Shown here: one piece after another, positions 44,501-55,347 of the stretch
Position numbering within the stretch: position 1 is the stretch's first letter
Layout of the letters: each line of letters begins with the position of its first letter
NCBI GenBank assembly: GCA_026398255.1
Contig: JAPLTG010000006.1
Location: forward strand, 19,654-83,653
Origin: Verrucomicrobiota bacterium
GTDB taxonomy: Bacteria > Verrucomicrobiota > Verrucomicrobiia > Chthoniobacterales > Terrimicrobiaceae
DNA length: 64,000 nt
Direction: 5' to 3'
Notes under the pieces: model-generated
Told to the model about the DNA's origin: nothing
What the model saw: the letters and a program-made list of their open reading frames with translations, nothing else
The model's database searches: none
Position numbers and translations under genes: made by a program

Positions 44501-45138
44501 CGGTAGGCGTGGAGCCGCTCCTCAGTCGTGAATCCGGGCATGACGACATCCGAGCCTTCCTCGTGGCCGAAGCTCACCATCTCGAGCGGCGAGGCGCCAG
44601 TGCTGTAGATCGAGCTGTCGGTTTTTTCGTCGGCGTTGAGTTGGTAAACGATGTCAATCGCCTGAGTCGCCATGCCGAGTCGCGACATGAAAGCGTAGTA
44701 GGCCACGACCGCTTCGTTTTTCAGGCCGGCGCGGGAGATCAGGTCGTAGAGCTGCACGCCAAGAAGGATCTTCCGCTCGTCGCTCAGTTGGCCGGAGAGT
44801 TTTTGGGCCATCCCGTCGAGATCCTGCCGCTGATTCAGCGCCCGTTGGAAAAGGTCGCGAAGCTCGGAGTAAACCGCGTCCGGATAATCATAGCGCAGGA
44901 AGCCGAGGCTGGAGTCGATTTCCTCCTCGATCAGGTCGCCGTCCACTTGGGAAAACGCCGCGAGCACTTGGATGAGTGTCGGCAAAAGATTCGGCCCCTC
45001 CGTGACAGTGCGCGGCTTCCGTTGGATCCGGCGGAGAGCGTGGCGGAAAAGCGATTGGCTCCGCGCAGCAAGGCGCAAAATAGCCTCGAGTCGGGATTGA
45101 ATCCCGCTTGGCGGTCGAGGAGCGTTGACGGAGTCCAC
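41533..45138 (-). CDS. ABC-2/ABCG-type transporter with N-terminal TerB-like and FHA-like regions
   Basis: 1201 aa starting at GTG 45138. Four parts by eye: residues 1-180 helical, with TerB-like features (LIQVLAAFSQVDGDLIEEEI); 190-480 beta-rich with FHA-like strands (SYGGRFALKASKSEYLVSNN, PILVRGNPVRNSAPLVDGDT); 485-710 an ABCG-type ATPase (Walker A GASGCGKST at 497-505, signature ILSGGERKRLNIGLDM, Walker B YLFDEPTSGLSSKD); and from about 800 an ABC-2 membrane domain with six or so helices and a last helix at the C-terminus. A linker carries CEVCG. FHA-ABCG fusions are known in cyanobacteria and others; the TerB-like head is less familiar. Substrate unknown. Divergent from cysI. Confidence 0.85.
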   Translation of the reverse strand: MDSVNAPRPPSGIQSRLEAILRLAARSQSLFRHALRRIQRKPRTVTEGPNLLPTLIQVLAAFSQVDGDLIEEEIDSSLGFLRYDYPDAVYSELRDLFQRALNQRQDLDGMAQKLSGQLSDERKILLGVQLYDLISRAGLKNEAVVAYYAFMSRLGMATQAIDIVYQLNADEKTDSSIYSTGASPLEMVSFGHEEGSDVVMPGFTTEERLHAYRYGDLVIVKNLSGRQLIVQGRALEPGSFARLYTGQRVLADDVVLSYADLVFYFNAKKNVTLPEIFVAVNEDDEVTLGKDRTRDSCLQVAFGLRVRVKALRDVDAVLRGVRLSEGREVTATLEDKIVFHDDSELDLDHLRLRARSYGGRFALKASKSEYLVSNNPSLLEEDDILLSPGPGGDVLLKIKCDYDRKEGSVEVLRTDRPILVRGNPVRNSAPLVDGDTIRVDAGQILRCDFSERLIEEEKNLVRTLEAHDLECKFASGTVAMDGVSFTVQRGEMVCVMGASGCGKSTLLRALSGQFQPIRGEVLFNDLSLYPNHESLRKYVTYIPQYDAFDEHLTIEENLNFAAAIRAPHLGRRERIRRIDGKLAELGLNERRSSVVGSTAQKILSGGERKRLNIGLDMVSSADIYLFDEPTSGLSSKDSEHIMEIIRDMSHNKIVLVTIHQPTSRIFQMFHKAIVLDRGGKLVFFGTPLETLQYFAAEENRQAGKSSPGGCEVCGTTRPEFIFDVLETPLRDLGGDIILEENNRGQLIPARRFSPDYWRDKYEAYRLLKEVRQPAKPREAAPQPQEPLPESRKGERLRMGEQFRQFGVLLRRAFLSKLRNRANLLTTVLEAPLLALLTGMVLRYSESAVYDFASAFHIPTYLFLALVVAMFLGLTNSVDDIIHDRAVLMRERNLNVNLGFYVTAKVLSLAFFAIIQCALFALIGNALLSLRDGFWIVFTAMFLTAANGAAIGLVISALVAQSKTGILIIPVVLIPQIILSGALIKYEEMNRNLDFIHVIQQWAIRHPESSMPPRSDLQVPLICEIMPTRWSYEALVYAQAKLNPLTIRQEKIQSLINEIIRAKKLTPDQADRLDDLKEALAVLSGLEASRPDVINKAFRRIDAVIAGARFEPSKFDNFGSGVSAEQLYVNQKVTDLVSKAEMEQSDYREDRHLNVFFGPMKEYLGLRAGILWFNTLVLIASTLFLFFVLYLILRSQIRVRNS

Positions 45139-45249
45139 TGGCGCGCCAACCTATCCATGCCCGCTCTCCATTGCAATCCACGGCCTCGCCCAGCCAAGAA
45201 TGGCATTGCCGAACGATGGGTTTTTCAAAAGAGTGTCAGTATAGATTCC

Positions 45250-46965
45250 ATGAGCACCGCCACCACTGAAGCCAAGCCCCTCAGCGCCAACGAAGTCATC
45301 AAAGCCGCCTCGCACCACCTCCGCGGCAGCCTAGCCCAAGAACTAGCTGACACCTCCACCGCGGCCATCACGGACGATTCCGGCCAGCTCACGAAATTCC
45401 ACGGACTCTATCTCCAAGACGACCGCGACCTCCGCCTCGCTCTCAAGAAAGCCGGCAAGGAAAAAGCCTTCTCCTTCATGCTCCGCGTGCGCCTCCCTGG
45501 CGGCAAGGCCACCGCCCACCAATGGCTCGTTCTTAACAAGCTCGCGGGCGATGTTTCCTCCCCCTCGCTCCGCCTCACCACACGCCAAACCTTCCAATTC
45601 CACGGCGTCCTCAAGGGCAATGTCAAAAAGCTCGTCCAAGGCATGCACCAAGTCCTCCTCGATTCCATCGCGGCCTGCGGCGATGTGAACCGCAATGTCA
45701 TGGCCCCGCCGAATCCCGAGCGCAGCGCTGCCGCCCAGTTGGTCTACGACCACGCGAAATCCTGGAGTGAATTCGCCCTTCCGAAAACCCGCGCCTATCA
45801 CGAGATCTACCTCGATGAGGAACTCGTCGCCGGCGGCGAGCCCGAGAGCGAGCCGATGTATGGCGACACCTACCTGCCCCGCAAATTTAAGACCGGCTTC
45901 GTCCTCCCGCCCTCGAACGATGTCGACATCTACTCCCAAGACCTCGGCTACATCGCCATCGTCGAGGATGGAAAACTCCTCGGCTACAATGTCACCGTCG
46001 GCGGCGGGCTCGGAATGAGCCATGGAAACGCCGAGACCTTCCCGCGCCTGGCCGATTGCATGGGCTTCATCACGCCCGACCTCGTCAACAAAGTCGGCGA
46101 AGCCGTCCTCACCACCCAGCGCGACTTCGGCGATCGCACAAACCGCAAACACGCCCGGCTCAAATACACCATCCAAGACCGCGGCATCGAGTGGTTCAAA
46201 GGCGAGGTCGAGAAACGCTCCGGCGTCTCGTTCACGCCCGCCCGCCCCGTTCATTTCACCACCATCCAGGACCCCTTCGGCTGGCACGAATGCACTGACG
46301 GCACTTGGTTCTACGGCCTCCATATCCTCAGCGGCCGCATCGTCGATAAAGAAGGCTGGCTGATGAAAATCGCCCTCCGCGAAATCGCCGAAATCCACAC
46401 CGGCGACTTCCGCCTCACCCCTTCCCAAAACCTCAGCATCAGCGGCGTCACGCCCGAGATGAAGCCCCGCATCGAGGCCATCCTCGCCAAGCATGGGCTC
46501 GACAAGGAAAACGACCGCTCCGGCCTGCGCCTGAACGCCCTCTCGTGCGTGGCGCTTCCCACTTGCGGCCTCGCCCTCGCCGAGAGCGAACGCGCCCTAC
46601 CCGAAACTTTGGAAAAATTCGAAGCCGTCCTCGACGAGAACGGCCTCCGCCACGATGCCATCAGCATCCGCATCACCGGTTGCCCGAATGGCTGCGCTCG
46701 CCCTTACCTCGGCGAAATCGGCTTTGTCGGAAAAGCTCCGAACAAATACGCCCTCTACCTCGGCGCCTGCTACGACGGCACCCGGCTCAACCGCCTTTTC
46801 TCACCGAGCACTACGATCGACGGCGCTGTCGAAATGCTCCGCCCGATCATCAAACGCTACGCCCTCGAGCGCCAATCAGGCGAAGGCTTCGGCGACTTCT
46901 GCGACCGTGCCATCCTGCCGGCGGATGCGACCTTCCACAGCGTCGGCACCCCCGCCGCCGCCTAG
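45250..46965 (+). CDS. cysI: Assimilatory sulfite reductase, hemoprotein subunit
   Basis: 571 aa. Six-electron reduction of sulfite to sulfide for cysteine synthesis, in the cytoplasm, with siroheme and a [4Fe-4S] cluster. Family features: LRLTTRQTFQFHG (siroheme binding), YLPRKFKTGFVLPPSNDVDI, and the cluster ligands C-x5-C in SCVALPTCGLA and C-x3-C in TGCPNGCARPY. Length equals E. coli CysI and the sequence reads closer to CysI than to nitrite or ferredoxin-sulfite reductases. The NADPH flavoprotein subunit CysJ is not in the window, so the electron donor is open. ATG 45250 is chosen; upstream in-frame sequence antisense to the ABC gene is not coding. Confidence 0.94.
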   Translation: MSTATTEAKPLSANEVIKAASHHLRGSLAQELADTSTAAITDDSGQLTKFHGLYLQDDRDLRLALKKAGKEKAFSFMLRVRLPGGKATAHQWLVLNKLAGDVSSPSLRLTTRQTFQFHGVLKGNVKKLVQGMHQVLLDSIAACGDVNRNVMAPPNPERSAAAQLVYDHAKSWSEFALPKTRAYHEIYLDEELVAGGEPESEPMYGDTYLPRKFKTGFVLPPSNDVDIYSQDLGYIAIVEDGKLLGYNVTVGGGLGMSHGNAETFPRLADCMGFITPDLVNKVGEAVLTTQRDFGDRTNRKHARLKYTIQDRGIEWFKGEVEKRSGVSFTPARPVHFTTIQDPFGWHECTDGTWFYGLHILSGRIVDKEGWLMKIALREIAEIHTGDFRLTPSQNLSISGVTPEMKPRIEAILAKHGLDKENDRSGLRLNALSCVALPTCGLALAESERALPETLEKFEAVLDENGLRHDAISIRITGCPNGCARPYLGEIGFVGKAPNKYALYLGACYDGTRLNRLFSPSTTIDGAVEMLRPIIKRYALERQSGEGFGDFCDRAILPADATFHSVGTPAAA

Positions 46966-46976
46966 AATTTTCTCCC

Positions 46977-47633
46977 ATGAACCCCTTCCTGATCACCCTC
47001 CTTCTGGTCGTCGCCACCACCCATCTTCAAGCCCGGGGCGGTGGGGAAGGATTTGGGGGAGGCTTTCACGAGGGAGGATTTGGCGAAGGCCGTGAGGACG
47101 CACCGCGATTCGATGACGAAAGCCGCGATGATGTGAATATCCAACGCGAGGGTAACGACGATTACCGAGTGGAGGATCAAAACGGCTCCGCCAATGTTCG
47201 TGCACGGCCCGACGGTTACGACGAGGCGAATGTGAATGTCCGCACCGCCAACGGCAAAGACTATGACACGAATGTGGTCGGTCCTGACGGCTACCGAAAG
47301 GGCTACATCTGGCAAAACGGGGGATATGTGTCGGTGACCTGTGCCCCCTTCTTTCCCTACTATGCTCCCTTCGGCCCTTGGGCCGGTTGGTCGGTGGTGA
47401 CGCAGCCTGTTTATTTGGATTACCCCGTCTATCCCACTTACCCAGTCGAGACGGCTGTCCAAGTTGCGCTTCAGCAAATCGGCCTCTACTCAGGTCCAAT
47501 CGATGGCCGGGTTTCTTCCTGCCGAGGCGCCATCGAAACCTACCAGCAACAGAACAGCCTCGCTGTCACGGGAACAATCAACCCCGAACTCCTCAAAGCC
47601 TTGGGTATCCAAGCAACCCCTCAAGCTTCCTGA
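46977..47633 (+). CDS. Exported protein with C-terminal peptidoglycan-binding domain
   Basis: 218 aa. Signal peptide (MNPFLITLLLVVATTHLQA), a glycine-rich segment (GGGEGFGGGFHEGGFGEG), an acidic middle with repeated D/N-rich strands (DDVNIQREGNDDYRV, DEANVNVRTANGKDYDTNVV), an aromatic stretch (PFFPYYAPFGPWAGW) and a C-terminal PG_binding_1 fold (VALQQIGLYSGPIDGRV, then AIETYQQQNSLAVTG). It probably attaches to the cell wall; no catalytic domain is visible. It begins 11 bases after cysI but shares no functional theme with it, and is convergent with tonB (gap 15 bases). Confidence 0.78.
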   Translation: MNPFLITLLLVVATTHLQARGGGEGFGGGFHEGGFGEGREDAPRFDDESRDDVNIQREGNDDYRVEDQNGSANVRARPDGYDEANVNVRTANGKDYDTNVVGPDGYRKGYIWQNGGYVSVTCAPFFPYYAPFGPWAGWSVVTQPVYLDYPVYPTYPVETAVQVALQQIGLYSGPIDGRVSSCRGAIETYQQQNSLAVTGTINPELLKALGIQATPQAS

Positions 47634-47648
47634 ATCTCAAAAAGGGCG

Positions 47649-48590
47649 CTACTGCAGCTCGAAGTTGATGTTCACGGTGTAGCCGTCGCCGGAGCCGAGG
47701 CCGGTGGGCGGGGAGTCGATTTTGGTGACGCGCGAGAGGGCGGTGAGCACGGATTGATCCATGATCGGGTTGCCGCTGGATTTCACGATCTCCGAGCTTT
47801 TGATCGTGCCGTCGCGGTTGATGTGGATTTTGACCGTGCAGACAAAAGATTTGTCCTGCTCAAAGATGGAGGTCGGTTGCTCCCACTGGCTGAAAAAGCG
47901 GTCGTGGATGAGGTCGTGATACCAACCGAACTCACTGGCGGTGCCGCCGCCTCCGGATTTCGCGGCGGTGCCGGAACCCGCGGCGGCAGTGCCTGGGCCC
48001 TTGGTTTCGGTGAAGGCTTTCTTCTTGGCGTCGTCCGCAGCGGTATCGGATTTCTTTTCCGAGGAGGGGGTGGCGTTGGGTTTAGGGGAGGATTTGGGAG
48101 AAGCTTTGGGTGAGGGTTTCGGAGAGGCCTTTGGGGAGGGTTTGGGGGAAGGCTTCGGTGAAGGTTTTGGCGAGGGCTTGGGGGTTGGTTTGGGTGTCGG
48201 TTTCGGAGTTGGTTTTGGGGTGGGGGAGGTTTTGGGAGTCGGGGTTGGAGTAGGTTTGGGCGTGGGCGTGGGCGTTGGAGTTGGCGTGGATTCGACGATG
48301 TCGGATTCCTCGGGTGTGGGCTCAGGGGTTGGTTCGGGCGTGGGCTCTGGAGTTGGCTCCGGCGTGGGTTCGGGGGTCGGCTCGGGAGTTGGTTCCGGGG
48401 TGAACTCAGGCTCGGGCTCGTCTTCGATTTCCGGCTCTGAAACTTGGCTGAAGGAGCTGGGGGCGACCCAGACGATTTCGCCTTCGGGTTTTTTCACCTC
48501 GCGGAAGGCGAAGTAAATGATGACCGCGATAACCAGAAAATGAAGGACGGTGACGATGACGACATTCCGCCGGAATTGCGGATTGGCCAT
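47649..48590 (-). CDS. tonB: TonB-like energy-transducing protein with long charged proline linker
   Basis: 313 aa. N-terminal membrane anchor ([20 protein letters not shown]), long linker, and a TonB/TolA-type C-terminal domain ([41 protein letters not shown]). The linker has two blocks of opposite charge: about seven TPEP repeats (negative), then TPTP and about 15 KPTP/SPKP units (positive), like the (EP)n-(KP)n linker of enteric TonB but longer. It would transmit proton-motive energy from ExbB/ExbD to outer-membrane receptors or act as TolA. The encoding DNA is a tandem repeat, prone to slippage. Third gene of exbB-exbD-tonB, one base after exbD. Confidence 0.85.
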   Translation of the reverse strand: MANPQFRRNVVIVTVLHFLVIAVIIYFAFREVKKPEGEIVWVAPSSFSQVSEPEIEDEPEPEFTPEPTPEPTPEPTPEPTPEPTPEPTPEPTPEESDIVESTPTPTPTPTPKPTPTPTPKTSPTPKPTPKPTPKPTPKPSPKPSPKPSPKPSPKASPKPSPKASPKSSPKPNATPSSEKKSDTAADDAKKKAFTETKGPGTAAAGSGTAAKSGGGGTASEFGWYHDLIHDRFFSQWEQPTSIFEQDKSFVCTVKIHINRDGTIKSSEIVKSSGNPIMDQSVLTALSRVTKIDSPPTGLGSGDGYTVNINFELQ

Positions 48591-48591
48591 G

Positions 48592-49020
48592 TCAGGGTGC
48601 GGCGGCTTTATCTTCGCGGACAGTCATCACGCCAACCTTGGCGACTCCCGCGCGTTGAAGGATGTCCATTACGGATACGAATTGTTGGACGGGGAGTTCG
48701 AAGTGCGGGCGGACCACCACGGCAGTGTCAGGTTTTTCCTGCTTGGCCGAGACGAGTCGGGCTTCGAGATCCTGCGCGGAGATGAGCTCGTTGTTGAGCT
48801 TGTAGGTGTTGTTTTTGTCGATCGAGATCGTGAAAACCTCGGTGGGGTTCACCGCGCCCTTGGCCGTGGAGCTTTTGGGAACCACGAGGTCGAGGCTGTT
48901 CTCAATGAGCGGGGTCGTGATCATAAAAATGATCAGGAGCACGAAGGCAAGATCGAGCAGGGGGGTGACATTCAGCTCGGAGAGCGTCTGGAGACCGTGT
49001 CTCGAGGAGTAGCGGCGCAT
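48592..49020 (-). CDS. exbD: ExbD/TolR-family biopolymer transport protein
   Basis: 142 aa. Single N-terminal membrane helix containing the proton-conducting Asp ([19 protein letters not shown]), then a periplasmic domain ([40 protein letters not shown]). Together with ExbB it forms the motor that uses proton flow to energise TonB (or TolA). The gene is separated by one base from tonB and by three from exbB, so the three form one operon. Confidence 0.92.
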   Translation of the reverse strand: MRRYSSRHGLQTLSELNVTPLLDLAFVLLIIFMITTPLIENSLDLVVPKSSTAKGAVNPTEVFTISIDKNNTYKLNNELISAQDLEARLVSAKQEKPDTAVVVRPHFELPVQQFVSVMDILQRAGVAKVGVMTVREDKAAAP

Positions 49021-49023
49021 GGG

Positions 49024-49755
49024 TCAGGGCTGGCTGCGGCGGGAGCCGAATTCCACAAAGCGGTGCTCGATCTCGGAGGAGAACTCGGCGGCGAAATTGT
49101 CGGCCTGCACGAGCATGGAGCGCACGGTGGTGACGAGGAAGTTGTAGCCGAACATGGCGGGGATCGCGACGAGGAGGCCGATGATGGTGGTGATGAGCGA
49201 TCCGGAAATGCCGGGAGCCATGGCGGCGAGGTTGGCATTTCCCGCCTGGGCGATGCCGGCGAAGGCATCCATGACGCCCCACACAGTGCCGAGAAGCCCA
49301 AGGAATGGGGCTCCGCTGACGGCGGTGGTGAGGATGATCATCTGGGATTCGAGCTTGAGGGCGGACTCACCAACGGCGCGTTCCATGGCGGCTTGGACGG
49401 CGCGCATTTGGGCAGGGGTGATTTTCTCGGCGATCTTCAAGCGGGCGGCGAAGGTCTCGTCGATCTCGGTGGAGCCGAGCATTTGGAAGCAGAGTTCGTC
49501 GGCGCCGGCTTCGTAGATTTCAAAATTATTCGAGCCGTCAAATCGGACATCGGCTTCGAAGAGGCGGAGGGGTTCGCGGTCTTGATGAAAGAGGTCGAGA
49601 AACCGTGCGTTCTGGCGTTGGCAGAATTTCAGAAAGCGGAACTTTGTGACCATGACGGCCCAGCTGAAAATGGAGGCGAGGAAGAGCGCGACCAGGATGA
49701 GTTTTCCCTCGATCGTGCTTTCCAGAAACGCGTAGACGAGACCCGAGGCAATCAT
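49024..49755 (-). CDS. exbB: ExbB/TolQ-family (MotA/TolQ/ExbB) proton channel protein
   Basis: 243 aa with three membrane helices. The family core is clear: LTTAVSGAPFLGLLGTVWGVMDAFAGIA, then GISGSLITTIIGLLVAIPAMFGYN. It forms the pentameric scaffold around ExbD. ExbB and TolQ are hard to separate by sequence; TolB and Pal are not nearby, so the Exb naming is a preference. The N-terminal helix (EGKLILVALFLASIFSWAVM) matches TolQ-like length. First gene of the operon, divergent from the secreted protein at 49.87 kb. Confidence 0.92.
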   Translation of the reverse strand: MIASGLVYAFLESTIEGKLILVALFLASIFSWAVMVTKFRFLKFCQRQNARFLDLFHQDREPLRLFEADVRFDGSNNFEIYEAGADELCFQMLGSTEIDETFAARLKIAEKITPAQMRAVQAAMERAVGESALKLESQMIILTTAVSGAPFLGLLGTVWGVMDAFAGIAQAGNANLAAMAPGISGSLITTIIGLLVAIPAMFGYNFLVTTVRSMLVQADNFAAEFSSEIEHRFVEFGSRRSQP

Positions 49756-49870
49756 GCGGTTTTCCTTACTTGGCGGCTTTGCATTGGCGAAGTGCTAAAT
49801 GAACTTGGCGCTGCATGGAATGCAAAACGAATCTTTGCCATCATCACAAATATCCCCCTATAGTTTCCGC

Positions 49871-50692
49871 ATGTTGAAAAAATGTCTGTCCCTTCTTGCG
49901 GCGCTTGCGGTTTTCGCGGGGTCGGCGGGAGCCCAGCAATTGCCGCCGAGGGAAAATCCTTACGAGGTTATCGGCAAGATTTTGCAGCCCTTTCTGGGAG
50001 TGCTTTTGACGGAGTCCAACGGCGCGAATCGCGCGGCGGAAGTGGAGCTCGTGCTTACGGATGTGAGTGGCCGCCTGCCGAAGGAAATGAAAGGCGCGGC
50101 GCTGAAGGCTCGGGTGCAATTTCCCGACAAGGTCTGGGTCGAGGCGCCCGTGCTGGGCGAGCAATTCACGGTCTGCCGGAATGGCGACAAGGTTTGGGCC
50201 GCGCCGGGGCGGAAGGTGGAATTTCTGCTCTCGAGTTTCCATGTGGTGCCGAAAAAACCCGCCATCGCGGGAACGCCGCTCTCGCTGCCGATCTCGGCCC
50301 AACAGGCGATTTTCCTGCCGGCGCTGTTTTCCGTGCCCCGCGCCGATGTCGCGGAAGTGGAGGAGTTGAACGGCGAAACCTGCCGGGTGATATCGGCCAA
50401 GCTCATGCCGGAACTCGCGCGCTCGGTAAAGGCGGAGGACTTTCAGGCGACGCTCTGGGTCGCAGCGGGCAACAAGCTTCGCCGCCTCGAGATCGCCCGG
50501 AAGGATTTCAGCGCCACGATCGATGTTCGGACTTTGAATTTCCTGCCGTCCCTTCCAGCGTCCGCATGGGAGCCGGCGTTGGCCGATGCCGATATTCATC
50601 GCACCGATACCTCCATGCTCGAGGGCTTGCTCTACGCCGTGATGAATTCGCTCCAAGGCCCCACGGCGGGAGTGTCGCAGAACTCACGCTGA
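49871..50692 (+). CDS. Exported protein, possibly LolA-like fold
   Basis: 273 aa from ATG 49871, which opens a signal peptide (LSLLAALAVFAGSAGAQQ). The mature part alternates strands in the manner of half-barrel carriers of the LolA/LolB or DUF2092 type (AEVELVLTDVSG, LKARVQFPDKVWVEAP, FTVCRNGDKVWAAPG, VEELNGETCRVISAKL, FQATLWVAAGNKLRRLEI, FSATIDVRTLNFLPSLP). This pattern of model protein, extract parameter, correlate is reminiscent only; I cannot name the family. It lies divergent from exbB and convergent with the ROK gene. Confidence 0.65.
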   Translation: MLKKCLSLLAALAVFAGSAGAQQLPPRENPYEVIGKILQPFLGVLLTESNGANRAAEVELVLTDVSGRLPKEMKGAALKARVQFPDKVWVEAPVLGEQFTVCRNGDKVWAAPGRKVEFLLSSFHVVPKKPAIAGTPLSLPISAQQAIFLPALFSVPRADVAEVEELNGETCRVISAKLMPELARSVKAEDFQATLWVAAGNKLRRLEIARKDFSATIDVRTLNFLPSLPASAWEPALADADIHRTDTSMLEGLLYAVMNSLQGPTAGVSQNSR

Positions 50693-50699
50693 ACGGGGT

Positions 50700-51737
50700 T
50701 CAAGCCGCTTGGGATTTCCAAGTGTAGAGCGCGGTGAGTCCCGCACCGATGGCTTGGGAGAGTTCTCCGAGGGCGGCGGGGACGATTTGGATGGTTCGTT
50801 GCTGGACGGGAAAAAGCCAGGGTTGGGCGGCGGCGCGGATGCCGTCCAAGTAGCGTTTGCGGAATTCCTCGGTGGTCGAGTGCGGATCGATTAAACCCCC
50901 GCCGATCACGACAAATGCGGCGTCGAAGGCGATCGAGAGATTGGCGACATGCAGGCCCATGGCCTTTGCCTGAAGTTCGAAAATCTCCAGCGCGAGCGGG
51001 TCGCCTTTTTGGGCGCGGGTGCGGAGCGAGAGGGCTTTTTCTTTGGGCGGAATGGCGGCGTTGTGGAGTTCGTGGCCGGGGTATTTCGGCAGGAGGTGGT
51101 TCAAATACTGCGGCAGGCCGGAGATGGTTGTGTAGGCCTCGAAGCAACCCCAGTCCCGCCCGCAACCGCAGGTGAAGCGCGGCAGGCCGAGGATTTGGAG
51201 AGGGGCGGGCATGTGACCGGCTTCGACGCCATTGAGCGTGTCGCCATTCAAGGATAGCCCGTCGGCTCCCGTGTAAGCGGCGCCGAGTCCCGAGCCGGGC
51301 GCGAGCATGAGGACACCGCATTTTTTCGCGCCGCGCACATGAGCGGCCTCGGCGACTCCGCCGAAATTGCCATCGTTGCCGGTGACCACCAGGAGAGGGC
51401 GTCCGGCTTTTTGTGCGAGCGCAGCGGAGTAGTCTTCGAGGAAATTCCACCCGGCGAAACTGGCTGGAAGATTCGGGGATCGGTCGAGCACGCCGTAGGC
51501 TTGATACGGGCCAGGCATCGCAAGGCCGACGCCTTCGACCTGCGGCCAGGCGAGCTGGTTTTCGGCGAGGAATTTTTCAACACCCTCGACCCACCCGTCG
51601 ACAACCGCGCGAGTGCCGAGTTGGGAATTGGTCGAGCTTTGCGCGAGGTTCAGGCTGATCGGAGAGCCATCCTCCCAAACGCCGGAGGTTTTCGAGGTGG
51701 TCGCGCCGCTATCAGTTCCGAGAAAGACTTTTTTCAT
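50700..51737 (-). CDS. ROK-family sugar kinase
   Basis: 345 aa. Sugar kinase of the ROK family (glucokinase, fructokinase, N-acetylhexosamine kinases). Seen: phosphate loop [13 protein letters not shown] at the N-terminus, ATP/sugar region [14 protein letters not shown] with the catalytic-type Asp, and the zinc-binding ROK motif [15 protein letters not shown], with EAGH ahead of it. No helix-turn-helix is attached, so it is a kinase, not a repressor. ATG 51737 is chosen; longer readings run into the promoter region of ppdK. The ppdK gene is divergent, and both are carbon-metabolism genes. Confidence 0.87.
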   Translation of the reverse strand: MKKVFLGTDSGATTSKTSGVWEDGSPISLNLAQSSTNSQLGTRAVVDGWVEGVEKFLAENQLAWPQVEGVGLAMPGPYQAYGVLDRSPNLPASFAGWNFLEDYSAALAQKAGRPLLVVTGNDGNFGGVAEAAHVRGAKKCGVLMLAPGSGLGAAYTGADGLSLNGDTLNGVEAGHMPAPLQILGLPRFTCGCGRDWGCFEAYTTISGLPQYLNHLLPKYPGHELHNAAIPPKEKALSLRTRAQKGDPLALEIFELQAKAMGLHVANLSIAFDAAFVVIGGGLIDPHSTTEEFRKRYLDGIRAAAQPWLFPVQQRTIQIVPAALGELSQAIGAGLTALYTWKSQAA

Positions 51738-51849
51738 GGGTGGATTTTGTTTTTTTCTATCGCCTGCGAACCAAAATGGAACGCCTAAAATCGCCCTGCG
51801 CACCACATTGACAGCCCGATCGCATGTGCTAAACCTTGCGGCCCATTTT

Positions 51850-54594
<2,745 letters not shown>

Positions 54595-54610
54595 TCCGCT
54601 TTCCCCTTAA

Positions 54611-54649
54611 AAAAACCGCCCGGTGGCCTCAAAGCCCCGGTCGGTTTTT
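54611..54649 (+). terminator. Intrinsic terminator of ppdK
   Basis: AAAAACCGCCCGG pairs with CCGGTCGGTTTTT (one mismatch/bulge) across a 13-base loop and ends in a T run continuing to TTTTTG-TTTTT. Located 17 bases after the ppdK stop; the A-rich 5' arm makes it potentially bidirectional. Confidence 0.8.
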
Positions 54650-54678
54650 GTTTTTGAAAAACATTTGACTGGGTGCCT

Positions 54679-54985
54679 ATGAGGCCTCCATTTTTGGCTG
54701 TGCGCTTCGACTGGGATGCGGAAAAAAAACGAGTGGTTGAAAAAAGAGCGGAATATCTCTTTTGAAGATATCGCTATGCTGCTGGCAGTCGGGCAGCTTT
54801 GGAAAACAGCCGCGCATCCGAACCCAAAGAAAAATCCCAACCAACGGGTTTTTCTCGTGCCTGTTGATGGATACATTTTTTTAGTCCCCTTTGTGATTGA
54901 GGACGATACGGTTTTTCTCAAAACCGCCTTTCCCCACCGAAAAGCAACCCGCGACTATTTGAAGGAAATCAATGAAAACAAATAA
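54679..54985 (+). CDS. BrnT/DUF497-like toxin, frame interrupted in an A8 run
   Basis: The protein-like sequence spans two frames. The first (ATG 54679 or GTG 54700) gives RFDWDAEK; the second, from within the A8 run at 54722-54729, gives NEWLKKERNISFEDIAM, HPNPKKNPNQRVFLVPVDGY, FLVPFVIEDDTVFLKTAFPH and RKATRDYL. Joined, it matches the small WD-x2-KNEWLKKxRGISFED type toxin family related to BrnT, RNases that are neutralised by a ribbon-helix-helix antitoxin, here the next gene. One fewer A (A7) restores the frame. Either the base is an error, transcription slips on A8, or the toxin starts at ATG 54716 (89 aa) lacking the first strand. Overlaps the antitoxin gene by 14 bases. Confidence 0.75.
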
Positions 54986-55244
54986 GGAAGAAAAACAACT
55001 CGCAGATGCCTACGATGATGGGACCCTCCAAGTGGAGTCGCCATCGCATGATCTCTTGGCGCTTCTCGCCAAGGCAGGGGAGAACACATTCAAGAAAGAC
55101 AAGCGGATCAACATCCGTTTGAGTAGTCACGACTTGATCGGAATCCAGCGCAGAGCCGCCAGAAAAGGAGTTCCTTACCAAGCGCTTATCTCGGGGTTGA
55201 TCCACCAATATGTCGAGGGGGATCTTCTGGAAGCGACGAAGTAA
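54972..55244 (+). CDS. Antitoxin of the BrnT-like toxin (CopG/RHH-type)
   Basis: 90 aa. The C-terminal half reads as a ribbon-helix-helix DNA-binding domain: KRINIRLSSHDLIGIQRRAARKG, then PYQALISGLIHQYVEGDL. The N-terminal acidic part (KQLADAYDDGTLQVES) probably wraps the toxin. BrnA-type antitoxins repress their own operon and the order toxin-then-antitoxin seen here is the BrnTA order. The gene begins 14 bases before the toxin stop, in another frame. Confidence 0.83.
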   Translation: MKTNKEEKQLADAYDDGTLQVESPSHDLLALLAKAGENTFKKDKRINIRLSSHDLIGIQRRAARKGVPYQALISGLIHQYVEGDLLEATK

Positions 55245-55347
55245 AATCAAATCCTCCCTATGCACCGAGCTAGCCGGAATCGTTCCGAACTCGTTTTGGT
55301 TCGGATTCGCGTTTGACATCCTTGCCTGTGTGCCAATCGTGAGGGGC

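Noticed and set aside
44092..45249. 386-residue N-terminal extension of CysI
   Set aside because: It is antisense to the ABC transporter gene; CysI has normal length from ATG 45250.
48300..48410. Tandem repeats in tonB considered as a CRISPR array
   Set aside because: Contiguous short units coding for TPEP; no spacers.
51613..51849. 79-residue N-terminal extension of pyruvate phosphate dikinase
   Set aside because: Runs antisense to the ROK gene and its upstream region; the family start fits ATG 51850.
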